Assembly (NCBI GenBank): GCA_031271325.1
Contig: JAISVY010000057.1
Coordinates: 1-14,043 of the forward strand
From: Oscillospiraceae bacterium
GTDB taxonomy: Bacteria; Bacillota; Clostridia; Oscillospirales; UBA929
Direction of reading: 5' to 3'
DNA length: 14,043 nt
Positions 5,065 to 12,014 of this stretch are shown in pieces (positions within the stretch are counted from its first letter, which is position 1; the number at the start of each line of letters is the position of its first letter). The translations under genes were made by a program, and so were the position numbers. Under the pieces are notes generated by a model. It did no database searches, was not told the origin of the DNA, and was given only the letters and a program-made list of their open reading frames with translations.

Positions 5065-7650
5065 CTATGGCTTGACGATTTTAACCAGACGGTAGAGCAT
5101 ATTTAACGCCTCAATCGGCGTCAGCGTATTGAGGTCGGCTTGCTTCAGCAGCGCGGTGATTTCGCCGGCCGCCAGATGCTCCAGCGAAACCTGGGCTTCC
5201 GGCGGTGTATCGGCGCGCGCCTTGCGGGAGGGCGTGTTCTCTCCCCCGCTTTCCAACGCTTTGAGGATTGTCCGCGCCCGCGTGATTACGCCGTCGGGCA
5301 GCCCCGCGAGCCGCGCCACCTCCACGCCGTAACTGTCGTCCGCGCCGCCCGGCACGATCCGGCGCAGAAACACGATCTCCTCGCCGCGCTTCTTGACCGA
5401 TACGCTGTAATTCTTCAGCCCCGGCAGCGTTTCCTCCAGCGCGGTCAGCTCATGGTAGTGGGTCGCGAACAGGGTTTTCGCGCCGATTTTTTTGTGGGTA
5501 TACTCCAAAACCGCCTGCGCCACGCTCATGCCGTCGAAGGTGGATGTGCCGCGCCCCACCTCGTCGAAGAGAATCAGGCTCTTTTTGGTGGCGAAGCGCA
5601 GAATCTCCGCCACCTCGGTCATTTCGACCATGAAGGTGGAGCGCCCGCCCGCCACGTCGTCCGACGCGCCGACGCGGGTAAAGATGCGGTCGGTTATCCC
5701 GATATGGGCGCTTTTGGCCGGGACGAACGAACCGGCGTGCGCCATCAGCGTTATCAGCGCGATCTGCCGCATATAGGTGGATTTCCCCGCCATATTCGGA
5801 CCCGTGATCACCATCGTCGGCGCGGCGCGGGTCATTTCGGCGTCGTTCGGCACAAACAGCCCGCCTTCCGGCACCCGCTCGACGACGGGGTGCCGCCCCT
5901 CCTGTATCAGGCACACGTCGGAGTAATCGACAACCGGCATACAGTAACCGTACATCCGCGCCGCCTCCGCGAACGAGCAGAGCGCGTCCAGACGCGCCAG
6001 CGCGTGCGCCGTGGTTTGCACCCGGTGCGCGTTTTCGACGCATAGGTCCCGCAGTTCCGCGAACAGCTCGCCTTCCAAAGACGCAAGGCGGTCGCCCGCC
6101 GAGAGGATCTCCGTTTCCAGTTCCTTCAACCCCTGCGTCACATACCGCTCGCACCCGGCCAGCGTCTGCTTGCGGGTGTACTCCGGCGGCACCTGTTCGT
6201 AATACGACTTGCTGACCTCTATGTAATACCCAAAGACCTTGTTGTAGCCGATCTTGAGCGTTTTGATTCCGGTTTTGCCTCTCTCGTCCGCCTCCATCGC
6301 GGCAAACGCCTCTCGCGCGCCGCTGACCAGTCCGCGCAGGCGGTCTACCTCGGCGCTATAGCCCTCGCGGATAAAACCCCCTTCGCGGATCGAAAACGGC
6401 GGGCTTTCCACCAGCGCGGCGTCCAGAACGCCGAACAGACCGGGCAGAGGGTCGCTCTCCCTGCAAATGTCCCGCAGCCCCGGAGATTTCAGCGCCTCCA
6501 GAAGCAACCGGACGCCCGGAACGGCGCTCAGCGCGTTGCGCAGCGAGCGCAGATCCCGCGCGTTCGCCGTGTTGTATAAGATACGGGTCAGGATGCGTTC
6601 CATATCGGGCAGGTTTTGCAGGGCGGTTCGCAGCTCCCCGCGCGCGATCACGCCGTCGCACAGTTCCGCCACGGCATACAGCCTGCGGTTGATCTCGACG
6701 GGGTTGATCAGCGGGCGTTCCAGCCATCCCCGCAGGGTGCGCCCGCCCATCGCCGTCTTGGTCATGTCCAGCACCCACAGCAGCGAACCTTTGCGCTCCC
6801 CCGTCCGCATCGTTTCGGTTAGCTCCAGATTCTGCTTCGCGGTGAGGTCAAGTTCCATATAGCGGTCTTGGTCATATACGTTCAGCTCCGCGTGAACGTC
6901 GTCGCGCATCAGTTCCTTCAGGTAGCCGAGCAGACCGAGCACGGCTTTCTTCGCCGCCGGGCGGGCGGCAAGCCCCAGTTCTTCCGGGGTCTTCCCCGGC
7001 CACTGCGCCGTTATGTCCTCGTCGGCGGCGTTCTCGCGTATTTGCACGGCGCAGCGCAGCTTGTCCCGCAGAAACGCGACGACAGATTCTTTGCCTGACG
7101 TTTCTCTGTCCAGCACTGCCTCGCGCGGCATATACCGCCCCAACTCGTTGATGACGCGCCGCTCGGTATCCGCGCCGCTTAAAAACTCGGTCGCGCTCAT
7201 CTCCCCGGTCGATATATCGCAGAAGGTAAGCCCCGCGCCCCCCTCCGACCATATGATGCAGGCGATAAAGTTGTTGCTCTTTTCGTCCAATAGATTCGGC
7301 TCGATCAGCGCGCCGGGCGACAGGATGCGCACGATGTCGCGCTTGACCAAGCCCTTGGCTTGCGCGGGGTCTTCGGTTTGTTCGCAGATCGCGACGCGGT
7401 AACCCTTTTGGATCAGCTTCGCGACGTAGCCTTCGGCGCTGTGGTAGGGAACGCCGCACATCGGCACGCGTTCCTCCTCCGGCAGGTTGCGGTCGCGCGA
7501 AGTCAGCGTCAGCGAAAGCAGGGAAGACACCAGACGCGCGTCCTCGAAAAACATCTCATAAAAGTCGCCCATCCGAAAAAAAAGGATGCAGTCCGGGTGG
7601 CGCTCCTTCATGTCCATATATTGCCGCATTGCCGGGGTCAGTTCCGCCAC
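5065..7650 (-). CDS. mutS: DNA mismatch repair ATPase MutS
   Basis: MutS finds base mismatches and small loops in DNA as a dimeric clamp and starts repair with MutL. The protein is 861 aa, the normal MutS1 length. The mismatch-reading Phe-Tyr-Glu is at 30-32 in FFRMGDFYEMF. The connector, lever and clamp domains fill the middle. The ABC ATPase has Walker A GPNMAGKST (617-625), signature GGRSTFMVEM (from about 668), and Walker B LILFDE with Asp-Glu 696-697, then GRGTSTFDG. GTG at 7650 is chosen because AGGAGG (7664-7659) is 8 nt upstream and the protein then begins MAELTP as family members do; a GTG at 7659 overlaps that site. It follows miaB by 25 nt and is probably co-transcribed. mutL is not downstream as it often is, since a convergent gene lies there. 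Confidence 0.97.
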   Translation of the reverse strand: MAELTPAMRQYMDMKERHPDCILFFRMGDFYEMFFEDARLVSSLLSLTLTSRDRNLPEEERVPMCGVPYHSAEGYVAKLIQKGYRVAICEQTEDPAQAKGLVKRDIVRILSPGALIEPNLLDEKSNNFIACIIWSEGGAGLTFCDISTGEMSATEFLSGADTERRVINELGRYMPREAVLDRETSGKESVVAFLRDKLRCAVQIRENAADEDITAQWPGKTPEELGLAARPAAKKAVLGLLGYLKELMRDDVHAELNVYDQDRYMELDLTAKQNLELTETMRTGERKGSLLWVLDMTKTAMGGRTLRGWLERPLINPVEINRRLYAVAELCDGVIARGELRTALQNLPDMERILTRILYNTANARDLRSLRNALSAVPGVRLLLEALKSPGLRDICRESDPLPGLFGVLDAALVESPPFSIREGGFIREGYSAEVDRLRGLVSGAREAFAAMEADERGKTGIKTLKIGYNKVFGYYIEVSKSYYEQVPPEYTRKQTLAGCERYVTQGLKELETEILSAGDRLASLEGELFAELRDLCVENAHRVQTTAHALARLDALCSFAEAARMYGYCMPVVDYSDVCLIQEGRHPVVERVPEGGLFVPNDAEMTRAAPTMVITGPNMAGKSTYMRQIALITLMAHAGSFVPAKSAHIGITDRIFTRVGASDDVAGGRSTFMVEMTEVAEILRFATKKSLILFDEVGRGTSTFDGMSVAQAVLEYTHKKIGAKTLFATHYHELTALEETLPGLKNYSVSVKKRGEEIVFLRRIVPGGADDSYGVEVARLAGLPDGVITRARTILKALESGGENTPSRKARADTPPEAQVSLEHLAAGEITALLKQADLNTLTPIEALNMLYRLVKIVKP

Positions 7651-7675
7651 GGGACGCACCTCCTATGCGATCAGG

Positions 7676-8836
7676 TTATCCTGCGGGCGGGATGACGCCG
7701 CCCCTGCGTTCTATTTCTTTTTGCAGTGCCAGCAGGCGCAGGAAACGCTCTTTCATCTCTTCCGGCGTGAGCGTCTGCGGCAGTTCCGCCGCGGGCGTAC
7801 CCGAACGCGGCGAATATTGGAAGGTGAAGAGCTTTGCGAACCCGACCTCTTTGAGCAAATCCAGCGTATCCAGAAAATCCCGTTCGGTTTCGCCCGGAAA
7901 CCCCACGATCACGTCGCTGGTCAGCGCGACGCGCGGGATGAGTTCTTTCGCGAGCCTGATCTTTTCCAGATACTCTTCCCGCGTATACCCCCGGTTCATC
8001 GCTTTCAGAACCGCGTTGCTGCCCGATTGCACCGGCAGGTGCAGAATCGGCGCGACGCGCGGCGTTTCGGCGATCGCCGAAAACAGACGCCGCCCCGCGT
8101 CCCGCGGATGGGAGGTCATAAACCGGACTGTATAGTCCCCGTCAAACGAGCCGCAAGCCCGGAGCAACTCGGAAAAATCCGGCCGGTAGGAATTCACGTT
8201 CTGCCCCAGAAGCCAGATTTCGCGCACACCGCCCGCAACCAGCCCGCGCACCTCTTCCAGCACGGCTTCCGGCGCCCGGGAGCGTTCCCGTCCCCGCACA
8301 TAGGGCACGATGCAGTATGAGCAGAAATTATCGCACCCGGTCATGATCGTCACGTTCGCCCGCCCGTCTTCCGGCAACCGAGCCAGCGGGATGTCCTCCC
8401 CGATCGGCGCGGTGTCGGGCGAGGCGTATAAACGCCGCCCGCCTTCGGTCAGCAGGGTAAGCATATATTCCGGGAAACGCCCTATATCGGCGGGACCGAA
8501 CGTCAGCGCCACCTGCCGGTATGAGGTTCGCAACAGTTCGCGCACCTCTTCCCGCTGTGCCATGCACCCGCACAAAACCGCTTTCACGCCCGGCTTGCCC
8601 GTGCGCAGGTATTCGCCCAAATGCCCCAGCAGTTTGGTTTCCGCGTGTTTGCGCACCGCGCAGGTAACCAGCACCAGTAAGTCCGCTTCGGTGTGATCCT
8701 GCGTCAAGCGGTATCCCATCGCGAGCAGCGACCCGCGCAGGCGGTCGCCGTCGGCTTGGTTCTGCTGGCATCCGTATACGGCGAGGTACGCGGTCAAACC
8801 TCCGGTCAGTTCGCGCAGACGCGTGTAGGTATCCAA
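7676..8836 (-). CDS. miaB: tRNA-2-methylthio-N6-dimethylallyladenosine synthase MiaB, lacking the TRAM domain
   Basis: MiaB is a radical-SAM methylthiotransferase that adds a methylthio group to i6A37 of tRNAs reading UNN codons. All six iron-sulfur cysteines are present: Cys23 (YGCQQNQ), Cys59 (VTCAVRKHAETK) and Cys91 (CGCMAQ) for the N-terminal cluster, and Cys168, Cys172 and Cys175 (GCDNFCSYC) for the radical-SAM cluster. VPYVRGRERSR and GFPGET are also typical. The protein is 386 aa and ends right after LQKEIE; MiaB is usually about 430-470 aa with a C-terminal TRAM RNA-binding domain, absent here. The start is a TTG with AGGAAGGGG 8 nt before it. MiaB is preferred over MtaB because it pairs with mutS. 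The loss of TRAM looks real: mutS begins 25 nt later. Confidence 0.88.
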   Translation of the reverse strand: MDTYTRLRELTGGLTAYLAVYGCQQNQADGDRLRGSLLAMGYRLTQDHTEADLLVLVTCAVRKHAETKLLGHLGEYLRTGKPGVKAVLCGCMAQREEVRELLRTSYRQVALTFGPADIGRFPEYMLTLLTEGGRRLYASPDTAPIGEDIPLARLPEDGRANVTIMTGCDNFCSYCIVPYVRGRERSRAPEAVLEEVRGLVAGGVREIWLLGQNVNSYRPDFSELLRACGSFDGDYTVRFMTSHPRDAGRRLFSAIAETPRVAPILHLPVQSGSNAVLKAMNRGYTREEYLEKIRLAKELIPRVALTSDVIVGFPGETERDFLDTLDLLKEVGFAKLFTFQYSPRSGTPAAELPQTLTPEEMKERFLRLLALQKEIERRGGVIPPAG

Positions 8837-8982
8837 TCGGGTGTCCCCTTCCTGCAGGACAATGTACAGTTAAGTCCTTCTAAAAACCCCTCGCGATGAA
8901 ATTACCGCAGATTCATTCCGCCGCAGAGGTTTCCTTATTCCCAATCCGAATTCCACATCCGAGAAGCGCTAAAAACCTCATG

Positions 8983-9026
8983 TTCGCCTTTCAGGCGAAC
9001 ACGCATTTTTCAACACTTCGTTAATC
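8983..9026 (+). repeat. Palindromic interspersed repeat, copy 3 (right half only)
   Basis: Contains the hairpin GTTCGCC-tttca-GGCGAAC, then ACGC, the arm TTTTTCAACA and the flank CTTCGTT, matching the right end of copy 2. The left arm and central part are missing, so it looks like a truncated copy. Its hairpin loop differs from copy 2 while the stem is identical. Confidence 0.65.
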
Positions 9027-9169
9027 TGTTATGCGGCATGATTATACCAAATCCCCGCACTTTTGGCAACCGGAATTTTTGAGCGCCTCACGCCAAAACG
9101 TGCCAAGCCGCGCTTCCCGGGTAAGATGATACGGCAAACGCATGAATGTCTATGTTGCACAGATGAAGT

Positions 9170-9246
9170 GTAGAGGCGGTCGGGAGCGACCGCCCGTAAC
9201 CCCGGAAAATCCCGCAGCCGCGGGCGACCGAGGACGGCCGCCCCTA
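9170..9246. repeat. Second type of palindromic element
   Basis: Ends GTAGAGGCGGTC (9170-9181) and GGCCGCCCCTAC (9235-9246) form a 12-bp inverted repeat with two mismatches. Inside are a strong hairpin GGCGGTCG-ggag-CGACCGCC (9175-9194) and a smaller one, CCGC-agcc-GCGG (about 9212-9223). Structure and base content resemble dispersed REP-like units common in clostridial intergenic regions. Only one copy is in this window, so its repetitiveness is inference. Confidence 0.55.
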
Positions 9247-9314
9247 CATGAGGATGCCGCTTTTTGTGCATTTTGTCCGTTCATGCGTTTGTCGTGGCAA
9301 AGATAAAAAATTCC

Positions 9315-9343
9315 TTGACATTCACGCCGCGTTTCTGTATAAT
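9315..9343 (+). promoter_or_regulatory. Consensus promoter of yceD-rpmF
   Basis: TTGACA (9315-9320), 17 nt, TATAAT (9338-9343): a perfect match. Transcription should start near 9350, a fitting strength for a ribosomal protein operon. Confidence 0.92.
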
Positions 9344-9376
9344 GTCGTTCGTATCGTTTTCATGGGGTATCCGTTT

Positions 9377-9781
9377 ATGAAACTTGATGTGCGCCAGATA
9401 CAACGCTCCATTCCGTTTATCTGTGAAACGAAATTGCCGCCTTATGACAAGACCGGGCGTGTCAGTTTTCCAAATCCGCTTACCGCAAACGGAGCCGTGT
9501 ATAGGCGCGGCGGGGTGCTGATATTGGAAGCCGACTGGCAGGTTTGGGCGGAAATGCGTTGCGACCGCTGCGACGCGCCGTTTTCCCGGAAACTCACGGG
9601 CACTGTTTCTCAGGTATTGAGCGAGAAAGGCGACAAATTCGAAGCGGCAAACATATTCGGCGGCTTTTGTGACATTGACGAGATCCTGACCCCTGCGGTT
9701 TTTCTGTCTGTGGAGAATAAAAATCTCTGCTCGGAGGATTGTCCGGGGAATCCCAACTGGATAGTGGAGGTGTTTCCATAA
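9377..9781 (+). CDS. yceD: DUF177 / YceD family protein (large-subunit rRNA accumulation)
   Basis: A 134-aa protein directly upstream of rpmF, the standard yceD-rpmF arrangement; E. coli YceD affects 23S rRNA accumulation. Typical DUF177 elements are the Cys62-x2-Cys65 pair (RCDRCDAPF), a central acidic stretch (FCDIDEILTPA) and LCSEDCPG (Cys118, Cys122). The family's further C-terminal cysteine pair is absent and the protein ends shortly after, so it is shorter than the usual 160-175 aa. ATG 9377 is chosen because it lies downstream of the expected transcription start (about 9350) with a GGGG run 9 nt before it. ATG 9362 would leave only about 12 nt of leader and no ribosome binding site. 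Its stop overlaps the rpmF start by one base. Confidence 0.87.
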   Translation: MKLDVRQIQRSIPFICETKLPPYDKTGRVSFPNPLTANGAVYRRGGVLILEADWQVWAEMRCDRCDAPFSRKLTGTVSQVLSEKGDKFEAANIFGGFCDIDEILTPAVFLSVENKNLCSEDCPGNPNWIVEVFP

Positions 9782-9981
9782 TGGCAGTTCCAAAGAATAA
9801 AACGTCTAAGCAGCGCAAGGCGATGCGCCGCAGCTCGGTGTGGCGGCTCGACACGCCCAGCCTGTCGGCTTGCCCCAAATGCGGCGAGCTGTACCGCCCG
9901 CACAGAGTTTGCAAGGCGTGCGGCTTCTATAACGGGCGCGACGTGCTTCAGCTAGAGGCGGCAAGCAAAAAGAAGAAGTAA
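9781..9981 (+). CDS. rpmF: 50S ribosomal protein L32 (zinc-binding form)
   Basis: A 66-aa structural protein of the large ribosomal subunit. It begins MAVPKNKTSKQRKAMRRS, the L32 signature, and has a four-cysteine zinc ribbon, CPKCG then CKACG. This is the zinc-containing form; some bacteria also carry a zinc-free paralogue, not seen here. The ATG overlaps the yceD stop (TAATG), with GGAGG at 9766-9770, so translation is coupled. plsX and the fatty-acid genes that often follow rpmF are absent; a palindromic repeat follows instead. Confidence 0.97.
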   Translation: MAVPKNKTSKQRKAMRRSSVWRLDTPSLSACPKCGELYRPHRVCKACGFYNGRDVLQLEAASKKKK

Positions 9982-9994
9982 GAAATATGTGTCA

Positions 9995-10094
9995 CTCTAA
10001 AAATCCCCCGCTCCGGCTTGCGCCGCCTCGCCAGAGACGGTTGCCCGCAAGCGCTCCGCTCGTTTACCTGACGGCGAACACGGGCTTTTTAGAG
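9995..10094 (+). repeat. Palindromic interspersed repeat, copy 4, with changed but still pairing arms
   Basis: Outer arms CTCTAAAAA (9995-10003) and TTTTTAGAG (10086-10094) pair perfectly over 9 bp, although copy 2 has TGTTGAAAA and TTTTCAACA in the same places. The interior shares the 16-nt block CCCGCTCCGGCTTGCG (10007-10022), CGCAAGCGCT (10046-10055) and CGGCGAACACG (10072-10082) with copy 2. The right arm reads GGGCTTTTTAG and could help terminate the rpmF transcript. It ends 8 nt before the next start codon. Confidence 0.72.
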
Positions 10095-10102
10095 CTTCTC
10101 CT

Positions 10103-11347
10103 ATGCTGATAACCCATGTCCGCGGAAGCGCCCGCAGGGCGGGTATCCGCGCCGGCGAAACGTTGGTTTCGGTCAACGGGCAGCCCGTTTTCGACATCCT
10201 CGACGTGCGTTACCTGACGTATGAGCGACATCTGGTCCTTGAGCTGCGCGCGCCGGACGGCGTCGCGCGGCTTGTTGCGCTGAAGCATGACGAGGGCGGC
10301 GATGTCGGTCTTTCGTTTGAAAGCGACATTCCCGGCGGCGGGCAAACCTGCGAGAACAACTGCGTATTCTGCTTCATCGACCAAAACCCGCCCGGGTGCC
10401 GCGATAGCCTGTATGTCAAAGACGACGACGCGCGCCTGTCTTTTTTGCAGGGGAACTATATCACGCTGACCAACCTCTCCGAGCGCGAGACCGAAAGAAT
10501 TTGCAAACTGCGCATCAGCCCGCTGGGGGTTTCCGTTCACGCGGCAGACCCCGCGCTGCGCGTTAAAATGATACGCAATAAGCGGGCGGGCGAGTGCTTG
10601 CCGCTGATGCGCCGCTTTGCCGCCGCGGGCATCTTCCTCAACGCGCAGATTGTACTTGTCCCCGGCTACAACGACGGCGAGGCGCTGGTTCAAACGCTCA
10701 CGGAGTTGCAGACGCTCGGCGAAGCGCTGATCAGCACGTCGGTCGTGCCGGTCGGGCTGACAAAGCACCGCGAAAACCTGACCCGGCTTCGCCCCGTGAC
10801 GCGGGATGACGCGCTGCGGGCGCTTGAAGCAACGTCGCGCTTCCCCAATGTGTGGTGTTCGGACGAACTGTATCTCCGGGCGGCGCTTCCCATTCCCCCG
10901 GCGGAGTTTTACGCGGATTTTCCCCAGCTGGAAAACGGGGTCGGAATGCTCTCGCTGTTCCGTGATGAATGGTCGTTTACGGCGCAAGAGGCGCAAAAGA
11001 ACACAGTCCGCCCCTGCACCGTTGCGACCGGCGTTGCCGCCGCGCCGATGCTGCGCGAACTGTTGGCGTCTTTCCCGAACGTGAGCGTCGTACCGGTGGA
11101 AAACCGTTTCTTCGGCGAGACGGTTGATGTGGCGGGTCTGCTGACGGGCGGAGACTTGCTGGAAGGGTTGCGCGGCCGCGCGTTGGGCGAGGCGGTGTTG
11201 ATTCCCTCAACGATGCTGCGGCGGGGTGAAGACGTGTTTTTGGACGACATGACGGTGTCCGGGCTGTCAAGCCGTCTCGGCGTGCCGGCGGTGCCGGTCG
11301 AACCGAACGCGGAGGCTCTGCGGAGGGCGTTGCACGGCCGGGACTGA
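10103..11347 (+). CDS. DUF512 radical-SAM protein with N-terminal PDZ-like domain
   Basis: A 414-aa protein of the family annotated as DUF512 or radical-SAM/PDZ iron-sulfur protein, common in Clostridia and cyanobacteria and of unknown reaction. A PDZ-like segment (about 1-60: RRAGIRAGETLVSVNGQPV) is followed by a cysteine motif Cys83-x3-Cys87-x2-Cys90 (CENNCVFC) for a 4Fe-4S cluster, a TIM-barrel-like middle (VPGYNDG near 190), and the C-terminal DUF512 part with TGVAAAPMLREL and FFGETVDVAGLLTGGDLL. ATG 10103 gives the usual family start. No Shine-Dalgarno is visible because a palindromic repeat ends just before it. The family is often next to der; here mazEF and a kinase gene lie between. 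It ends 16 bp from the convergent mazF. Confidence 0.88.
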   Translation: MLITHVRGSARRAGIRAGETLVSVNGQPVFDILDVRYLTYERHLVLELRAPDGVARLVALKHDEGGDVGLSFESDIPGGGQTCENNCVFCFIDQNPPGCRDSLYVKDDDARLSFLQGNYITLTNLSERETERICKLRISPLGVSVHAADPALRVKMIRNKRAGECLPLMRRFAAAGIFLNAQIVLVPGYNDGEALVQTLTELQTLGEALISTSVVPVGLTKHRENLTRLRPVTRDDALRALEATSRFPNVWCSDELYLRAALPIPPAEFYADFPQLENGVGMLSLFRDEWSFTAQEAQKNTVRPCTVATGVAAAPMLRELLASFPNVSVVPVENRFFGETVDVAGLLTGGDLLEGLRGRALGEAVLIPSTMLRRGEDVFLDDMTVSGLSSRLGVPAVPVEPNAEALRRALHGRD

Positions 11348-11363
11348 GCAGAGCCGGGAGCGG

Positions 11364-11690
11364 CTAGATGTTAAGACAACCGATAACGCAATCAAGAACC
11401 CGTTCAAGAAGGTCGTCGGGAAGTCTTTCGATGCGTGTAACCCTCCGTGCTTCAAGGTCTGCCGCGCGCACTTGCTCGCAGAGGATTACGCCTGTTGTTT
11501 TCGTCCGTTCATCCAGCGGTACATGGAGAGGAAAATGACGGATTGTACTTGTAATCGGAGCGACGTAAACGACATTGGTTTTTGATATGGTAAAATCGTT
11601 GGAAATCACTACAGCAGGGCGGACGCCGCTTTGCTCATGCCCTGATGTGGATGAAAAATTGAGACGGATGATGTCTCCCTGCCTTACCAT
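11364..11690 (-). CDS. mazF: MazF/PemK-family mRNA-interferase toxin
   Basis: A 108-aa endoribonuclease toxin that cleaves mRNA at short sequence motifs. It has the family fold markers: N-terminal RQGDIIRLNF, GVRPAVVISND with the likely catalytic Arg24, the Thr47-Ser48 step in APITSTI, and GVILCEQVRAAD with Gln73. Compared with the Gram-positive EndoA/MazF line these correspond to Arg25, Thr48 and Gln79. The start overlaps the antitoxin stop by 7 nt (ATGGTAA), so the pair is translationally coupled. Nothing suggests inactivation. Confidence 0.93.
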   Translation of the reverse strand: MVRQGDIIRLNFSSTSGHEQSGVRPAVVISNDFTISKTNVVYVAPITSTIRHFPLHVPLDERTKTTGVILCEQVRAADLEARRVTRIERLPDDLLERVLDCVIGCLNI

Positions 11691-11929
11691 ATCTCATTCC
11701 CTTGCGCCTCGCCCCAGTCAAGCTCTTCTGTGTGAAAAAAACCGCCGTCATAACCAGAAAACAGTTCTTGGATTGTCGGCCGTTTACGGACAGCCCGCAG
11801 AGTAATTTCCCCTTCATGAAGCGAAAGAATTTCCACATCGCACCCTTCTTCCAGCTTTGCCTGACTGAGGACATGGCGCGGAATCCGTACTGCGGATGAA
11901 TTTCCCCAGCGCCTGATTGTGGACATCAT
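11684..11929 (-). CDS. mazE: MazE/AbrB-type antitoxin
   Basis: An 81-aa antitoxin upstream of mazF. The N-terminal half (STIRRWGNSSAVRIPRHVL, then a VEI-EGEITLR strand) is a SpoVT-AbrB swapped-hairpin DNA-binding domain as in MazE. The acidic C-terminal half (LFSGYDGGFFHTEELDWGEAQGNEIW) is the toxin-neutralising tail. The first of two adjacent ATGs (11929) is chosen because GGAGG lies 8 nt upstream. A longer frame upstream would read through the promoter and is not used. It probably represses its own promoter through the TATAC-rich palindromes at 11951-11973. Confidence 0.92.
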   Translation of the reverse strand: MMSTIRRWGNSSAVRIPRHVLSQAKLEEGCDVEILSLHEGEITLRAVRKRPTIQELFSGYDGGFFHTEELDWGEAQGNEIW

Positions 11930-11950
11930 CAAGATCCCCTCCCTGTTATT

Positions 11951-11989
11951 CGTATATCTTATTATACGGTATATACATCCCGATGTCAA
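11951..11989 (-). promoter_or_regulatory. Consensus mazEF promoter with overlapping palindromic operator
   Basis: On the minus strand, TTGACA (11989-11984), 17 nt, TATAAT (11966-11961), perfect in both boxes. Overlapping the -10 box are CGTATA (11951-11956) with TATACG (11963-11968) at 6-nt spacing, and the 11-bp palindrome TATACGGTATA (11963-11973). These TATAC half-sites on the core promoter fit autorepression by the antitoxin or the MazEF complex; the protein-site assignment is inferred. Confidence 0.85.
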
Positions 11990-12014
11990 GCAGAACAAAA
12001 GGATTTGAATATCT

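Larger units (their letters stand above)
8837..9314. other. Intergenic region between divergent miaB and yceD, with two kinds of repeat
   Basis: No gene is seen. It holds a partial palindromic repeat (8983-9026), a second, unrelated palindromic unit (9170-9246) and, at its right end, the yceD promoter. No clear promoter for the miaB-mutS unit could be picked out. Confidence 0.6.

Noticed and set aside
11352..11365. AGCCG-ggag-CGGCT hairpin between the convergent DUF512 and mazF ends as a terminator
   Set aside because: Only 5 bp of stem and no T-run on either strand; too weak to call.
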